Shown piece after piece: positions 24,043-32,598 of a DNA stretch of 64,000 nt. The number at the start of each line of letters is the position of its first letter. The stretch's first letter is position 1. A program made the position numbers and the translations under genes. Source of the stretch: UBA1189 sp045612065 (lineage in GTDB: Bacteria; Bacteroidota; Bacteroidia; Bacteroidales; Bacteroidaceae); assembly GCA_045612065.1 (NCBI GenBank), contig JAZKYH010000066.1:34262-98261 (forward strand), written 5' to 3'. The notes below the pieces were generated by a model. It was not told the DNA's origin. It was given only the letters and a program-made list of their open reading frames with translations, and ran no database searches.

Positions 24043-24663
24043 ATTTACAATTTGACAATTTACCAATTACCATTGATTTACCATTTAGCTATTTGACAAT
24101 TTATGGACAAAGCGGAGTTACAGGAACGAATGACAGCCTTTGCGGTACGCACCGTGAAGATGGTCGACTCTATGCCTACTACGGTAGCAGGTCATGCCAT
24201 CGCGCGACAGATCATCCGCTCGGGCACTTCGCCCTCGGCCAACTACCGCGCCGCTTGCCTCGCCAAGTCTGACAAGGACTTTGTCAATAAGATGAAGATG
24301 GTAGAGGAAGAGCTCGACGAGACATGCCACTGGCTTGAGATTGTCATACGCAGTGAGATTATGACCTCCACACGCCTCTTACCTTTGCATCAAGAGTGCA
24401 AGGAGTTATTAAGCATCATCGTCCGTTCTATCGTCACCACGAAGAACCGAATGAAACTAAATGATAAACTATAAAATTTACCATTTTACCATTTTCCATG
24501 TACAATTTCGCCATCGCGGAAAACGGAAGCTGGAAATGGTTAGGTAGAATTAAATTGTAATTTGCTCAATGGTACACAAATTGTAAATGGTAATTTAGAT
24601 TGGTAAATTGTAAATTTTCAAATTGTAAATAAATTGTAAATTGTAAATGGCTAAATTGTAAAT
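24043..24663. mobile_element. Repeat-bounded cassette with a four-helix-bundle gene, between mutA and mutB
   Basis: The segment starts three bases after the mutA stop with ATTTACAATTT (24043-24053) and ends with its exact complement AAATTGTAAAT (24653-24663), four bases before the mutB ATG. The flanks are AT-rich arrays of related words (TTTACCA, AATTGTA) with roughly 7-bp spacing. The right flank also contains an imperfect palindrome (CCATTTTCCA at 24489-24498, TGGAAATGG at 24531-24539). The only gene inside is the 123-residue IVS-type protein. No transposase is present. Calling it a mobile cassette is inference from the terminal repeats and its placement. Confidence 0.55.
24103..24474 (+). 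CDS. Four-helix-bundle protein, 23S rRNA intervening-sequence family
   Basis: A 123-residue all-helical protein matching the IVS/four-helix-bundle family. FAVRTVKMVDSMP, the GHAIARQIIRSGTSPSANYRAA core, then the acidic VEEELDETCHWLEIV and a final basic helix are typical. Members were first seen inside intervening sequences of 23S rRNA genes and also occur as free-standing genes in Bacteroidota; a distant relative (Avd) assists diversity-generating retroelements. Neither context applies here: it lies between mutA and mutB, flanked by AT-rich repeats. Function is unknown. Confidence 0.85.
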   Translation: MDKAELQERMTAFAVRTVKMVDSMPTTVAGHAIARQIIRSGTSPSANYRAACLAKSDKDFVNKMKMVEEELDETCHWLEIVIRSEIMTSTRLLPLHQECKELLSIIVRSIVTTKNRMKLNDKL

Positions 24664-24667
24664 TAAT

Positions 24668-26815
<2,148 letters not shown>

Positions 26816-26837
26816 TCCGATAGTGAGTAATAAAGGA

Positions 26838-26867
26838 AATGGGATGGCCAGACTTGGCCATCCCATT
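26838..26867 (+). terminator. Terminator of mutA-mutB
   Basis: AATGGGATGGCCA (26838-26850) pairs with TGGCCATCCCATT (26855-26867), a perfect 13-bp stem with a GACT loop, followed by GTTTTT. Confidence 0.92.
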
Positions 26868-26888
26868 GTTTTTAATGATGCACACGGC

Positions 26889-26952
26889 AGTACTTAGCCG
26901 TAAGTACTCGAGTACCGACACGCAAGTACTGCAGTACTTAGCTGTAAGTACT
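26889..26952. repeat. Paired AGTACTTA palindromes
   Basis: Two near-identical 20-base hairpin units occur: AGTACTTA-gccg-TAAGTACT (26889-26908) and AGTACTTA-gctg-TAAGTACT (26933-26952). The palindrome AAGTACTGCAGTACTT (26924-26939) overlaps the second. The word AGTACT/AGTAC occurs six or more times in 64 bases. There is no gene here; the 192-base gap between mutB and the next gene holds only this and the terminator. Confidence 0.7.
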
Positions 26953-27007
26953 GAGCCCTGGATAGGGTCATTAGGAAAATCGGCAAGCCGTGGCAGAGGA
27001 AGAGGCT

Positions 27008-27451
27008 TCAGTCAATAAAGTTGTAGTGCTCTTCGTAGGCGTCAAATTCCAAGTGAGCCAAATCGAGGTCGGCAAGCACTTCGCGGATATAGGCCATGTC
27101 CTTGGGGGAGCATAGGCGCTCGCCACGGCGGCGCTCGTAGTAACAGTTGCGTGAGAAGTGGCTAATCAGTCGCTGGCTGAATGCTGCATACTGTGCCGGT
27201 AACATACGAGCTTGCATACCACGGAAACCACGGGCATAAACCACACGCTCTGCCGAGCGGAAATAACGACAATCCTCGCCAGGCACTGCATACGAGGGAC
27301 TGATAACGGGAAACATCTCCTCGCTCTCCGTCACGGCACTCCACGCCATACGCCGCAAACAATGCTCAGCCATGGGGCACTGCTCGTGGATGCATAGTGC
27401 GAAAGTCTTGGGTACTCTGTCTTCTATCATTGTCGTCGTTTGTGGATTCAT
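27008..27451 (-). CDS. DUF6078-like protein
   Basis: A 147-residue soluble protein with a Cys-containing N-terminal block (TFALCIHEQCPMAEHCLRR), then PVISPSYAVPGEDCRYF and a basic Arg/Tyr-rich middle (FSRNCYYERRRGERLC). The four to five conserved cysteines might bind a metal. It resembles a family found in Bacteroides and relatives (DUF6078, from memory) with no known function. I start at the ATG at 27449-27451; the track frame extends 24 codons further but crosses the -7 box at 27482-27489. It stands alone, between two terminators. Confidence 0.7.
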   Translation of the reverse strand: MNPQTTTMIEDRVPKTFALCIHEQCPMAEHCLRRMAWSAVTESEEMFPVISPSYAVPGEDCRYFRSAERVVYARGFRGMQARMLPAQYAAFSQRLISHFSRNCYYERRRGERLCSPKDMAYIREVLADLDLAHLEFDAYEEHYNFID

Positions 27452-27481
27452 GTCAATTAAGATATTTAGGTTGTTATAGCA

Positions 27482-27489
27482 CAAAGTTA
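27482..27489 (-). promoter_or_regulatory. -7 box for the DUF6078-like gene
   Basis: TAACTTTG on the minus strand, about 30 bases upstream of the chosen ATG. A matching -33 box is not clear. Confidence 0.45.
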
Positions 27490-27533
27490 CAAAAAATCTC
27501 GGAGAAATATAAACTACAAACATGGAGAAACAG

Positions 27534-27563
27534 CACGGGACGCAGATTGCTCTGCGTCCCGTG
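27534..27563 (-). terminator. Terminator of the BspA-like gene
   Basis: CACGGGACGCAGA pairs perfectly with TCTGCGTCCCGTG around TTGC. It lies 24 bases beyond the stop of the minus-strand gene at 27587. Confidence 0.85.
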
Positions 27564-27586
27564 TGATGTTCATATGAGTGTTGAAC

Positions 27587-29596
27587 TTACTCGACAGCAA
27601 TCTTGACACTATGCTCACCTATCTTCACGATGGCGATGCTGCCTGCCTCAAGTCCCGTATCGAGGGTAATGGTGCCACCTGTTGCGGTAGCCGTAGCGAG
27701 CTGTGTGCCTGCGGTGGTGTAGGCTGCCACCTCGGTATCTGCGGCAAGTCCGCTCACGGTAATGGTTCCTCCTTGCGTGCTGATGAGCACGGGCTTCGAG
27801 GGAATGGTGAGGATACCTGTCTCTTCGCTCTCATGCTCCTCGGTGCAGGGTATCCAGCAGACGGTAAGGGTAGCCACATCAGAATCCTCATATTGCTCTT
27901 TGGTTGCGCAGACGGTGAAGGTGTGAGTGGGGATAAACTCAAATCTTGTACCTATAAATTCGCTGTCGTTTTCTGTGGTAACGGTAGTTCTTATTTCTGC
28001 TCCCTCGGTGCTGCATGTTAGTGTAAACTCTCCATTCACGTAGCTGATGGTGGGAACGTCGCACTTATCTATGACTACTCTCACCTCGCACGATGCGCTC
28101 ACTCCACTGCCGTCATTAGCTGTAGCGGTGATGATGGCGGTGCCTGCGGCTAAGGTGATGACTCTCCCCTTACTGCTTACCATGGCAACATCCTCGTCGC
28201 TGCTGCTCCAAGTTACTGATGAGTCAGAAGCATCTTCGGGTGTTATTGTCGCAGAAAGTGTCAAAGATTCTCCTTCGGTTAAGGTCGCCGATGTGTGGCT
28301 AAGCGTAATCTCTGATATGGGTGTTTTTATGCTTTCAATCTTTCCGAAGCTATTCCATGGTGCAGTCGATTTGTAACTCTCCAAAGCACTGGCTGGCACA
28401 TGTAGTGTCGCGTTCTCGGGGGAGAACCCTTCAAAGACGAGTTGGTCAGTCGATGGAATATTTTCTGCGTAACAATATACATCTTTCAATTTTGTGCAAT
28501 TTTCAAAAGCATTAGTATCAATATTAGTTAAACTGTTGGGTAGCGTAATAAAAGAAAGATTATTACATCCGTAGAATGCATTCCATTTAATTGTCGTTAC
28601 TCCTTTATTTATAACGACCATCGTCAACTCCTTACATTTCCAAAAAGCATTTTCTTCAATGCATGTGACGTTTTCTGTGATGATGGCTTTTTTACCAATC
28701 CAGCCTGCAAATGCATTCTTTTTTATTACAGAAACGTTTTGGGGTATTGTTATTGTGTCTAATAGCACTCCATCGAGAAACAAATCAGTTCCACTAATCA
28801 ACAAGGGATTGGCATTACAATCTTCAAAATCGATATTGAGCCAAGCGGACAAGTCTTTAATATGAACCTCTTCGATGTTTGTATGATAAGGGCGTGCACC
28901 ATCGGGGTATAAAAAAGCTTTTCTGCTACATTTTTTCAATGTAGTAGGTATATATATACGATCCGCAGAGCATTCAATAAAGGCATATTTCCCAATAGCA
29001 GTACATCCCTCGGGTATAATGACGTCTTCTGGACTGAAAAATCTGCCACCAAACGCAAAATCAGCGATTGAATCTATGCCTTCTGGTATACCAACTGTAG
29101 TTCCTGCAATCAAGGTTTTTGTAGCTTTTTCTATAATAGCATTGTCTTCCCCATCACTGTATATGGGATTGTTATTGTCAATGGTGATAGTAGTTAAATT
29201 GGAGCATAATATGAATGTTCGTTCAGAAATATTCTCTACTGATGCGGGGATAGATACTGATTGTAAATTGCTACATCCATTAAATGCGTCATCTGAGATT
29301 GTAGTTATCCCTTCGGATAATTTGATTGAGCGAAAAGTTGTACAATCTTTGAATACACGGCTTCCAATGTTTATTACTCGATACTGTGAGCTTTCGTGGG
29401 TAACAATGGCGGGGAAGGTGAAATCACTGCTATTAATATATCTATAGCCACTTACTTCGACCGTCTTGTTATCTTCGGAAGTGATATTGTAATAGATGCC
29501 ATTGACCTCAAAGTCGTGGGCACTGGCCAACAATGGCATCAGCATGGCAAACAGCGCCAATAGCGCTTTTTTGCTTGAAAAAATGTTCTTTTTCAT
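27587..29596 (-). CDS. BspA-type leucine-rich-repeat surface protein with Ig-like domain
   Basis: A 669-residue secreted protein. A signal peptide covers residues 1-26 (KKALLALFAMLMPLLASA). Residues of about 60-420 are BspA/TpLRR-type repeats (pattern I..YAF..CS.L..I.IP..V..I). A BIG2-type bacterial Ig domain follows at about 430-515 (ITLSHTSATLTEGESLTLSA). The last 75 residues (ISTQGGTITVSGL to the end) resemble a T9SS C-terminal sorting domain. Such proteins are exported to the cell surface and several mediate host or interbacterial adhesion. The gene is monocistronic with an unusual leader of about 240 bases (see 29648-29838). The adhesin role is inferred. Confidence 0.85.
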   Translation of the reverse strand: MKKNIFSSKKALLALFAMLMPLLASAHDFEVNGIYYNITSEDNKTVEVSGYRYINSSDFTFPAIVTHESSQYRVINIGSRVFKDCTTFRSIKLSEGITTISDDAFNGCSNLQSVSIPASVENISERTFILCSNLTTITIDNNNPIYSDGEDNAIIEKATKTLIAGTTVGIPEGIDSIADFAFGGRFFSPEDVIIPEGCTAIGKYAFIECSADRIYIPTTLKKCSRKAFLYPDGARPYHTNIEEVHIKDLSAWLNIDFEDCNANPLLISGTDLFLDGVLLDTITIPQNVSVIKKNAFAGWIGKKAIITENVTCIEENAFWKCKELTMVVINKGVTTIKWNAFYGCNNLSFITLPNSLTNIDTNAFENCTKLKDVYCYAENIPSTDQLVFEGFSPENATLHVPASALESYKSTAPWNSFGKIESIKTPISEITLSHTSATLTEGESLTLSATITPEDASDSSVTWSSSDEDVAMVSSKGRVITLAAGTAIITATANDGSGVSASCEVRVVIDKCDVPTISYVNGEFTLTCSTEGAEIRTTVTTENDSEFIGTRFEFIPTHTFTVCATKEQYEDSDVATLTVCWIPCTEEHESEETGILTIPSKPVLISTQGGTITVSGLAADTEVAAYTTAGTQLATATATGGTITLDTGLEAGSIAIVKIGEHSVKIAVE

Positions 29597-29647
29597 TTTG
29601 ATTACTTATTTAAGTTAAACATAGTTGCCTCGTTCTTTGGCATCATC

Positions 29648-29838
29648 GGCGCAAGCATAAAGAAAGCGCAGACTTACGCCATATCTCCTGCAGGCTCACC
29701 ACAAGCCCCTAAGTACTATGGGAAGTCTACGCTAAAGCGTAACTTCACCGTACTTAGGTTGTTCATGCTCGTATTCTTCATCCGAGGTGGTGATTCGCAG
29801 GAGAAATGAGCAATCAAAATGTCTTGTGCTCGGAAGCA
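29648..29838 (-). ncRNA. Structured leader RNA upstream of the BspA-like gene
   Basis: In transcript order (minus strand) the region holds several stems. First is a GTGCT/AGCAC hairpin with a TCCG loop (29828-29841). Then a 121-base structure closes with TCTCCTGC/GCAGGAGA (29684-29691 with 29797-29804) and TCACCAC/GTGGTGA (29696-29702 with 29787-29793). It encloses CCTAAGTAC/GTACTTAGG (29708-29716 with 29750-29758), GAAGT/ACTTC and TACGCT/AGCGTA. Last is GGCGTAAG/CTTGCGCC (29648-29655 with 29673-29680), which pairs fully only as minus-strand RNA through a G-U wobble. It matches no riboswitch I recognise. It could be a cis-acting leader or a separate small RNA (for example 6S-like). Confidence 0.6.
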
Positions 29839-29844
29839 CGAGAG

Positions 29845-29875
29845 CAAAAGTAGTAATAAATTTACAATTGGCAAA
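29845..29875 (-). promoter_or_regulatory. Promoter of the structured leader and BspA-like gene
   Basis: On the minus strand TTTG (29872-29875), 19 bases, then TACTTTTG (29845-29852): a perfect Bacteroidota promoter. Transcription would start near 29838. Confidence 0.8.
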
Positions 29876-29972
29876 TTACAGTTCACACATTATTTCGTGA
29901 TGTGCGATATTTGTGGAGGAAGTAAAGTTCGTTGTGAAGCCCCAGCCCCCGTGTGAAGAGGATAAAAAACAA

Positions 29973-30004
29973 GAGCGATAACTGATCTTCATCAATTATC
30001 GCTC
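29973..30004 (-). terminator. Terminator of a lost tRNA-Pro copy
   Basis: GAGCGATAA (29973-29981) pairs with TTATCGCTC (29996-30004). On the minus strand the stem is followed by TTGTTTTTTATCC. It sits just beyond the tRNA fragment at 30010-30024, mirroring the arrangement of the intact tRNA gene and its terminator at 30161-30203. Confidence 0.65.
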
Positions 30005-30009
30005 CTGTG

Positions 30010-30024
30010 TCGGAAAGAGGCGAC
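30010..30024 (-). pseudogene. Fragment of a tRNA-Pro 3' end
   Basis: TCGGAAAGAGGCGAC at 30010-30024 is identical to the tRNA-Pro acceptor and T-arm segment at 30207-30221. Similarity stops after that. It may be a decayed tandem tRNA copy or one end of a vanished integrated element. Confidence 0.55.
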
Positions 30025-30160
30025 CGGTAATAACTGAAACATATGCCTTCAACGGGGTTTATACTAGGTTAATAACTCTTGTTTTTCGTTTGTTTTGTCT
30101 ATTTATTGTCTCAGTGTTTTTTAGGTTTTTGTCTCGTTTTTGTCTATGATAGAATGCGAA

Positions 30161-30203
30161 AAAGAGCAATAACTTGCAGAATTTCACTGTGTTATTGCTC
30201 TTT
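30161..30203 (-). terminator. Terminator of tRNA-Pro
   Basis: AAAGAGCAATAAC (30161-30173) pairs with GTTATTGCTCTTT (30191-30203), immediately after the encoded CCA. T-rich sequence follows on the minus strand. Confidence 0.85.
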
Positions 30204-30279
30204 TGGTCGGAAAGAGGCGACTCGAACGCCCGACCCCTACGTCCCGAACGTAGTGCGCTACCAACTGCGCTACTTTCCG
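30204..30279 (-). tRNA. tRNA-Pro (CGG anticodon)
   Basis: A full cloverleaf of 76 nt can be drawn on the minus strand. The acceptor stem is CGGAAAG/CTTTCCG, the D stem GCGC/GCGC, and the anticodon stem CTACG/CGTAG with loop TTCGGGA (anticodon CGG). The T stem GGGCG/CGCCT has a TTCGAGT loop, and A plus an encoded CCA complete the 3' end. The first base C and the anticodon identify tRNA-Pro. It lies 61 bases downstream of rpsU and may share its transcript. A plus-strand frame over it (peptide with KEATRTPDP) is a well-known spurious translation. Confidence 0.95.
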
Positions 30280-30340
30280 ATTACGGCAGAGGGGGTAGCC
30301 TCTGCCTGTGCACTATTGTATGAGAAGTGCGGGATAGGAA

Positions 30341-30532
30341 TTACTCCTCGTTCTGACGCAAGCTCTGAACGTATACGGCACGCTCCATCTTGAGGCGCTT
30401 TACTTCAGAAGGCTTGTTGAACTGCTGACGACGACGAAGCTCCTTTACTACGCCAGTCTTCTCAAATTTTCTCTTGAATTTCTTAAGGGCTCTTTCGATG
30501 TTCTCGCCCTCTTTAACGGGTACTACGATCAT
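30341..30532 (-). CDS. rpsU: 30S ribosomal protein S21
   Basis: A 63-residue, very basic protein with the S21 pattern (MIVVPVKEGENIERALKKFK, then ELRRRQQFNKPSE and a Lys/Arg-rich helix). It joins the small ribosomal subunit near the anti-Shine-Dalgarno region. In Bacteroidota, S21 is part of the group that hides that sequence, consistent with weak Shine-Dalgarno use across this window. The promoter at 30667-30698 gives a leader of about 128 bases. Confidence 0.97.
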   Translation of the reverse strand: MIVVPVKEGENIERALKKFKRKFEKTGVVKELRRRQQFNKPSEVKRLKMERAVYVQSLRQNEE

Positions 30533-30666
30533 TTTGTTTTAGTTTTATTATTTTGTTATTACTCTTTCTTTTTTAAGTTGTTGCGTGCCTCGCACACCGT
30601 GTTTTTTTGGTTACGTTCTGTATCGTATTTCTTGTAGTCTTTACCTCCTTTACACTCTTTGGGCTG

Positions 30667-30698
30667 CAAAGGTAGCGCAAATCGAACGAAATACCAAA
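30667..30698 (-). promoter_or_regulatory. Promoter of rpsU, inside a duplicated unit
   Basis: On the minus strand TTTGG (30694-30698), 20 bases, then TACCTTTG (30667-30674). It lies within the first copy of the direct repeat at 30668-30847. The second copy has TACCTTTA and a 33-base spacing, so it looks inactive. Confidence 0.75.
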
Positions 30699-30847
30699 TT
30701 TATTTGAGTATTTCTGAGATGCAGCCTACCTTCAGACTGCAAAGCTGGCTAAAGGTAGCGCAACCGAACGCACAAAATCGAACGAAATACCAAATTTATT
30801 TGAGTATTTCTGAGATGCAACCTACCTTCAAGCTGCGAAGCAGATTA
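30668..30847. repeat. Two-copy direct repeat upstream of rpsU
   Basis: About 66 bases from 30679 and from 30775 are nearly identical (both contain AATACCAAATTTATTTGAG and GAGATGCA, and end CCTACCTTCA). Both copies are preceded by AAAGGTAGCGCAA (30668-30680, 30751-30763). Copy two has a 12-base insertion. Each copy can also pair AAGGTAG with CTACCTT across the unit. Confidence 0.85.
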
Positions 30848-30896
30848 AAATTGGAGATAATATAGATGTTCCCCCATTTAACTGAAATACCACGAT

Positions 30897-31015
30897 GTTG
30901 TCATCCTGAACAACGTGAACCTTTAGGTCGCTGGCCCTGAGGGGAAAAGCAAGGGTCCCGCGCAGTGTGTGGCAAAGTCCCAGCGCGAGATGCTTCGCAT
31001 ACGCTCAGCATGACA
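30897..31015. repeat. MITE-like dispersed repeat (TGTCATCCTGA ends)
   Basis: The segment starts TTGTCATCCTGA and ends TCAGCATGACAC, a 10-of-12 terminal inverted repeat. The interior has GCGAGATGCTTCGCATACGC. Short repeats with these ends are dispersed in many bacterial genomes. No protein is encoded. A stretch near 30927-30952 (CGCTGGCCCTGAGGGGAAAA) resembles one at 47800-47820. Confidence 0.7.
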
Positions 31016-31118
31016 CGACCTATTTGAACAACTGCTATATCATCTCCAAAATTAGTGCAACCCCAGAGTAAAGCAAACCCAAAGAAAAACAAATTCACAC
31101 AAGTATCGTCCCCATTAC

Positions 31119-31149
31119 TTTTCACTTAATCAAAAAAAGGCTACCTTTG
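31119..31149 (+). promoter_or_regulatory. Promoter of mraY
   Basis: TTTTC (31119-31123), 18 bases, then TACCTTTG (31142-31149). The -7 box is perfect; the -33 box is imperfect. Confidence 0.6.
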
Positions 31150-31190
31150 CAGTTTATTAAATAAGTATACAAGAAACACAACAAAACCAT

Positions 31191-32471
31191 ATGCTTTACT
31201 ACCTTTTTGAGTACTTGAACAAATTGAATGTTCCCGGTGCGGGCATGTTTACCTACATCTCGTTCCGTTCGTTGTTGGCCATCCTCATCGCCTTGTTGGT
31301 ATCTACCGTATTCGGTAAATATTTCATCAATCTGCTCAAGCGCCAGCAGATTACCGAGACACAACGCGATGCCAGCATCGACCCCTTCGGTGTGCAGAAG
31401 ATAGGCATCCCCACGATGGGCGGTGTCATCATCCTCGCTGCCATACTCATCCCCTGCCTGCTCTTGGGCCGACTGAACAATGTGTATATGATACTCATGC
31501 TCATCACCACCGTATGGTTGGGTGCGTTGGGCTTTGCCGACGACTACATCAAGGTGTTTAAGCGCGACAAGGAGGGCTTGCATGGCAAGTTCAAGATTAT
31601 CGGTCAAGTGGGATTGGGCATCATCGTGGGCCTCACGCTCTACCTAAGCGACCAGGCAGTCATCCGCGAGAATGTAGAGATGCAGCGTAATGCGGGACAG
31701 ACGACTGTTGCCATCCACAAGAGCGAAGCACAGAAGTCGACCAAGACTACGATTCCCTTTGTAAAGAACAACAACCTCGACTATGCCAATGCCTTCAACT
31801 GGCTGGGCGAACACAAGCAGTTGGGCGGTTGGGTACTCTTCGTGTTCATGACCATCTTCGTGGTGACTGCCGTATCAAACGGAGCCAACCTCAACGATGG
31901 TATGGACGGCATGACGGCAGGTAACTCGGCCATCATAGGTGTCGTATTGGGTATCTTGGCCTACGTATCGAGTCATATCTCCATGGCGGGATACCTGAAC
32001 ATCATGTACATCCCTGGCTCTGAAGAGTTGGTAGTATATTTGTGTGCCTTTGTAGGTGCGCTCATCGGCTTCCTGTGGTACAATGCCTTCCCCGCTCAAG
32101 TGTTCATGGGCGACACGGGCAGCCTCACCATCGGAGGTATCATCGCCGTGAGTGCCATCATCATCCGCAAGGAGCTGCTCATCCCCATCCTCTGCGGAGT
32201 GTTCTTCGTGGAGAGCCTCTCGGTTATCATCCAACGCTTCTACTACAAGTGGGGCAAGAAGAAGGGCGTGAAGCAGCGTTTCTTCAAGCGCACTCCCATC
32301 CACGACCACTTCCGTACCTCGGTGGCTCAAGTACAAAAGATGGACCCCGGGTGCTCCGTTAAGGTTGCCGGTCCCGAAGGTCTGCTCCACGAGGCTAAAA
32401 TTACCGTACGCTTCTGGATTGTAACCATCATCCTTGCAGCACTCACCATCATCACACTGAAGATACGATAA
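31191..32471 (+). CDS. mraY: Phospho-N-acetylmuramoyl-pentapeptide-transferase
   Basis: A 426-residue polytopic membrane enzyme that transfers phospho-MurNAc-pentapeptide to undecaprenyl phosphate, making lipid I on the inner face of the cytoplasmic membrane. Family motifs are TMGGVIIL, LGFADDYIKV, NGANLNDGMDGM with catalytic aspartates, and MGDTGSLTIGG. About ten transmembrane segments are evident. The insert at about residues 155-195 makes it longer than the E. coli enzyme, as in other Bacteroidales. It stands alone with its own promoter and terminator, outside any division/cell-wall cluster. Confidence 0.96.
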   Translation: MLYYLFEYLNKLNVPGAGMFTYISFRSLLAILIALLVSTVFGKYFINLLKRQQITETQRDASIDPFGVQKIGIPTMGGVIILAAILIPCLLLGRLNNVYMILMLITTVWLGALGFADDYIKVFKRDKEGLHGKFKIIGQVGLGIIVGLTLYLSDQAVIRENVEMQRNAGQTTVAIHKSEAQKSTKTTIPFVKNNNLDYANAFNWLGEHKQLGGWVLFVFMTIFVVTAVSNGANLNDGMDGMTAGNSAIIGVVLGILAYVSSHISMAGYLNIMYIPGSEELVVYLCAFVGALIGFLWYNAFPAQVFMGDTGSLTIGGIIAVSAIIIRKELLIPILCGVFFVESLSVIIQRFYYKWGKKKGVKQRFFKRTPIHDHFRTSVAQVQKMDPGCSVKVAGPEGLLHEAKITVRFWIVTIILAALTIITLKIR

Positions 32472-32546
32472 GCGTTTCCGCGACATTGCAACACATAACA
32501 ACAAGCATAATATAGTTATTGTCTGACTGCTATATTATCCCCTAAC

Positions 32547-32578
32547 AAAAAGTCCCGAGCACATTGCCCGGGACTTTT
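32547..32578. terminator. Bidirectional terminator between mraY and the GH27-GH2 gene
   Basis: AAAAGTCCCG (32547-32556) pairs with CGGGACTTTT (32569-32578), giving A- and T-runs on both sides. A further ATAATATAG/CTATATTAT pair lies just upstream. Confidence 0.88.
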
Positions 32579-32598
32579 CTGTTTCATATGACAGCTCC

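Noticed and set aside
30079..30393. Plus-strand frame containing KEATRTPDPYVPN
   Set aside because: This is the reverse-strand translation of a tRNA-Pro gene, a frequent false annotation.
30659..30865. 68-codon frame with an internal peptide repeat
   Set aside because: It is just the translation of the two-copy direct repeat upstream of rpsU and contains the rpsU promoter on the other strand.
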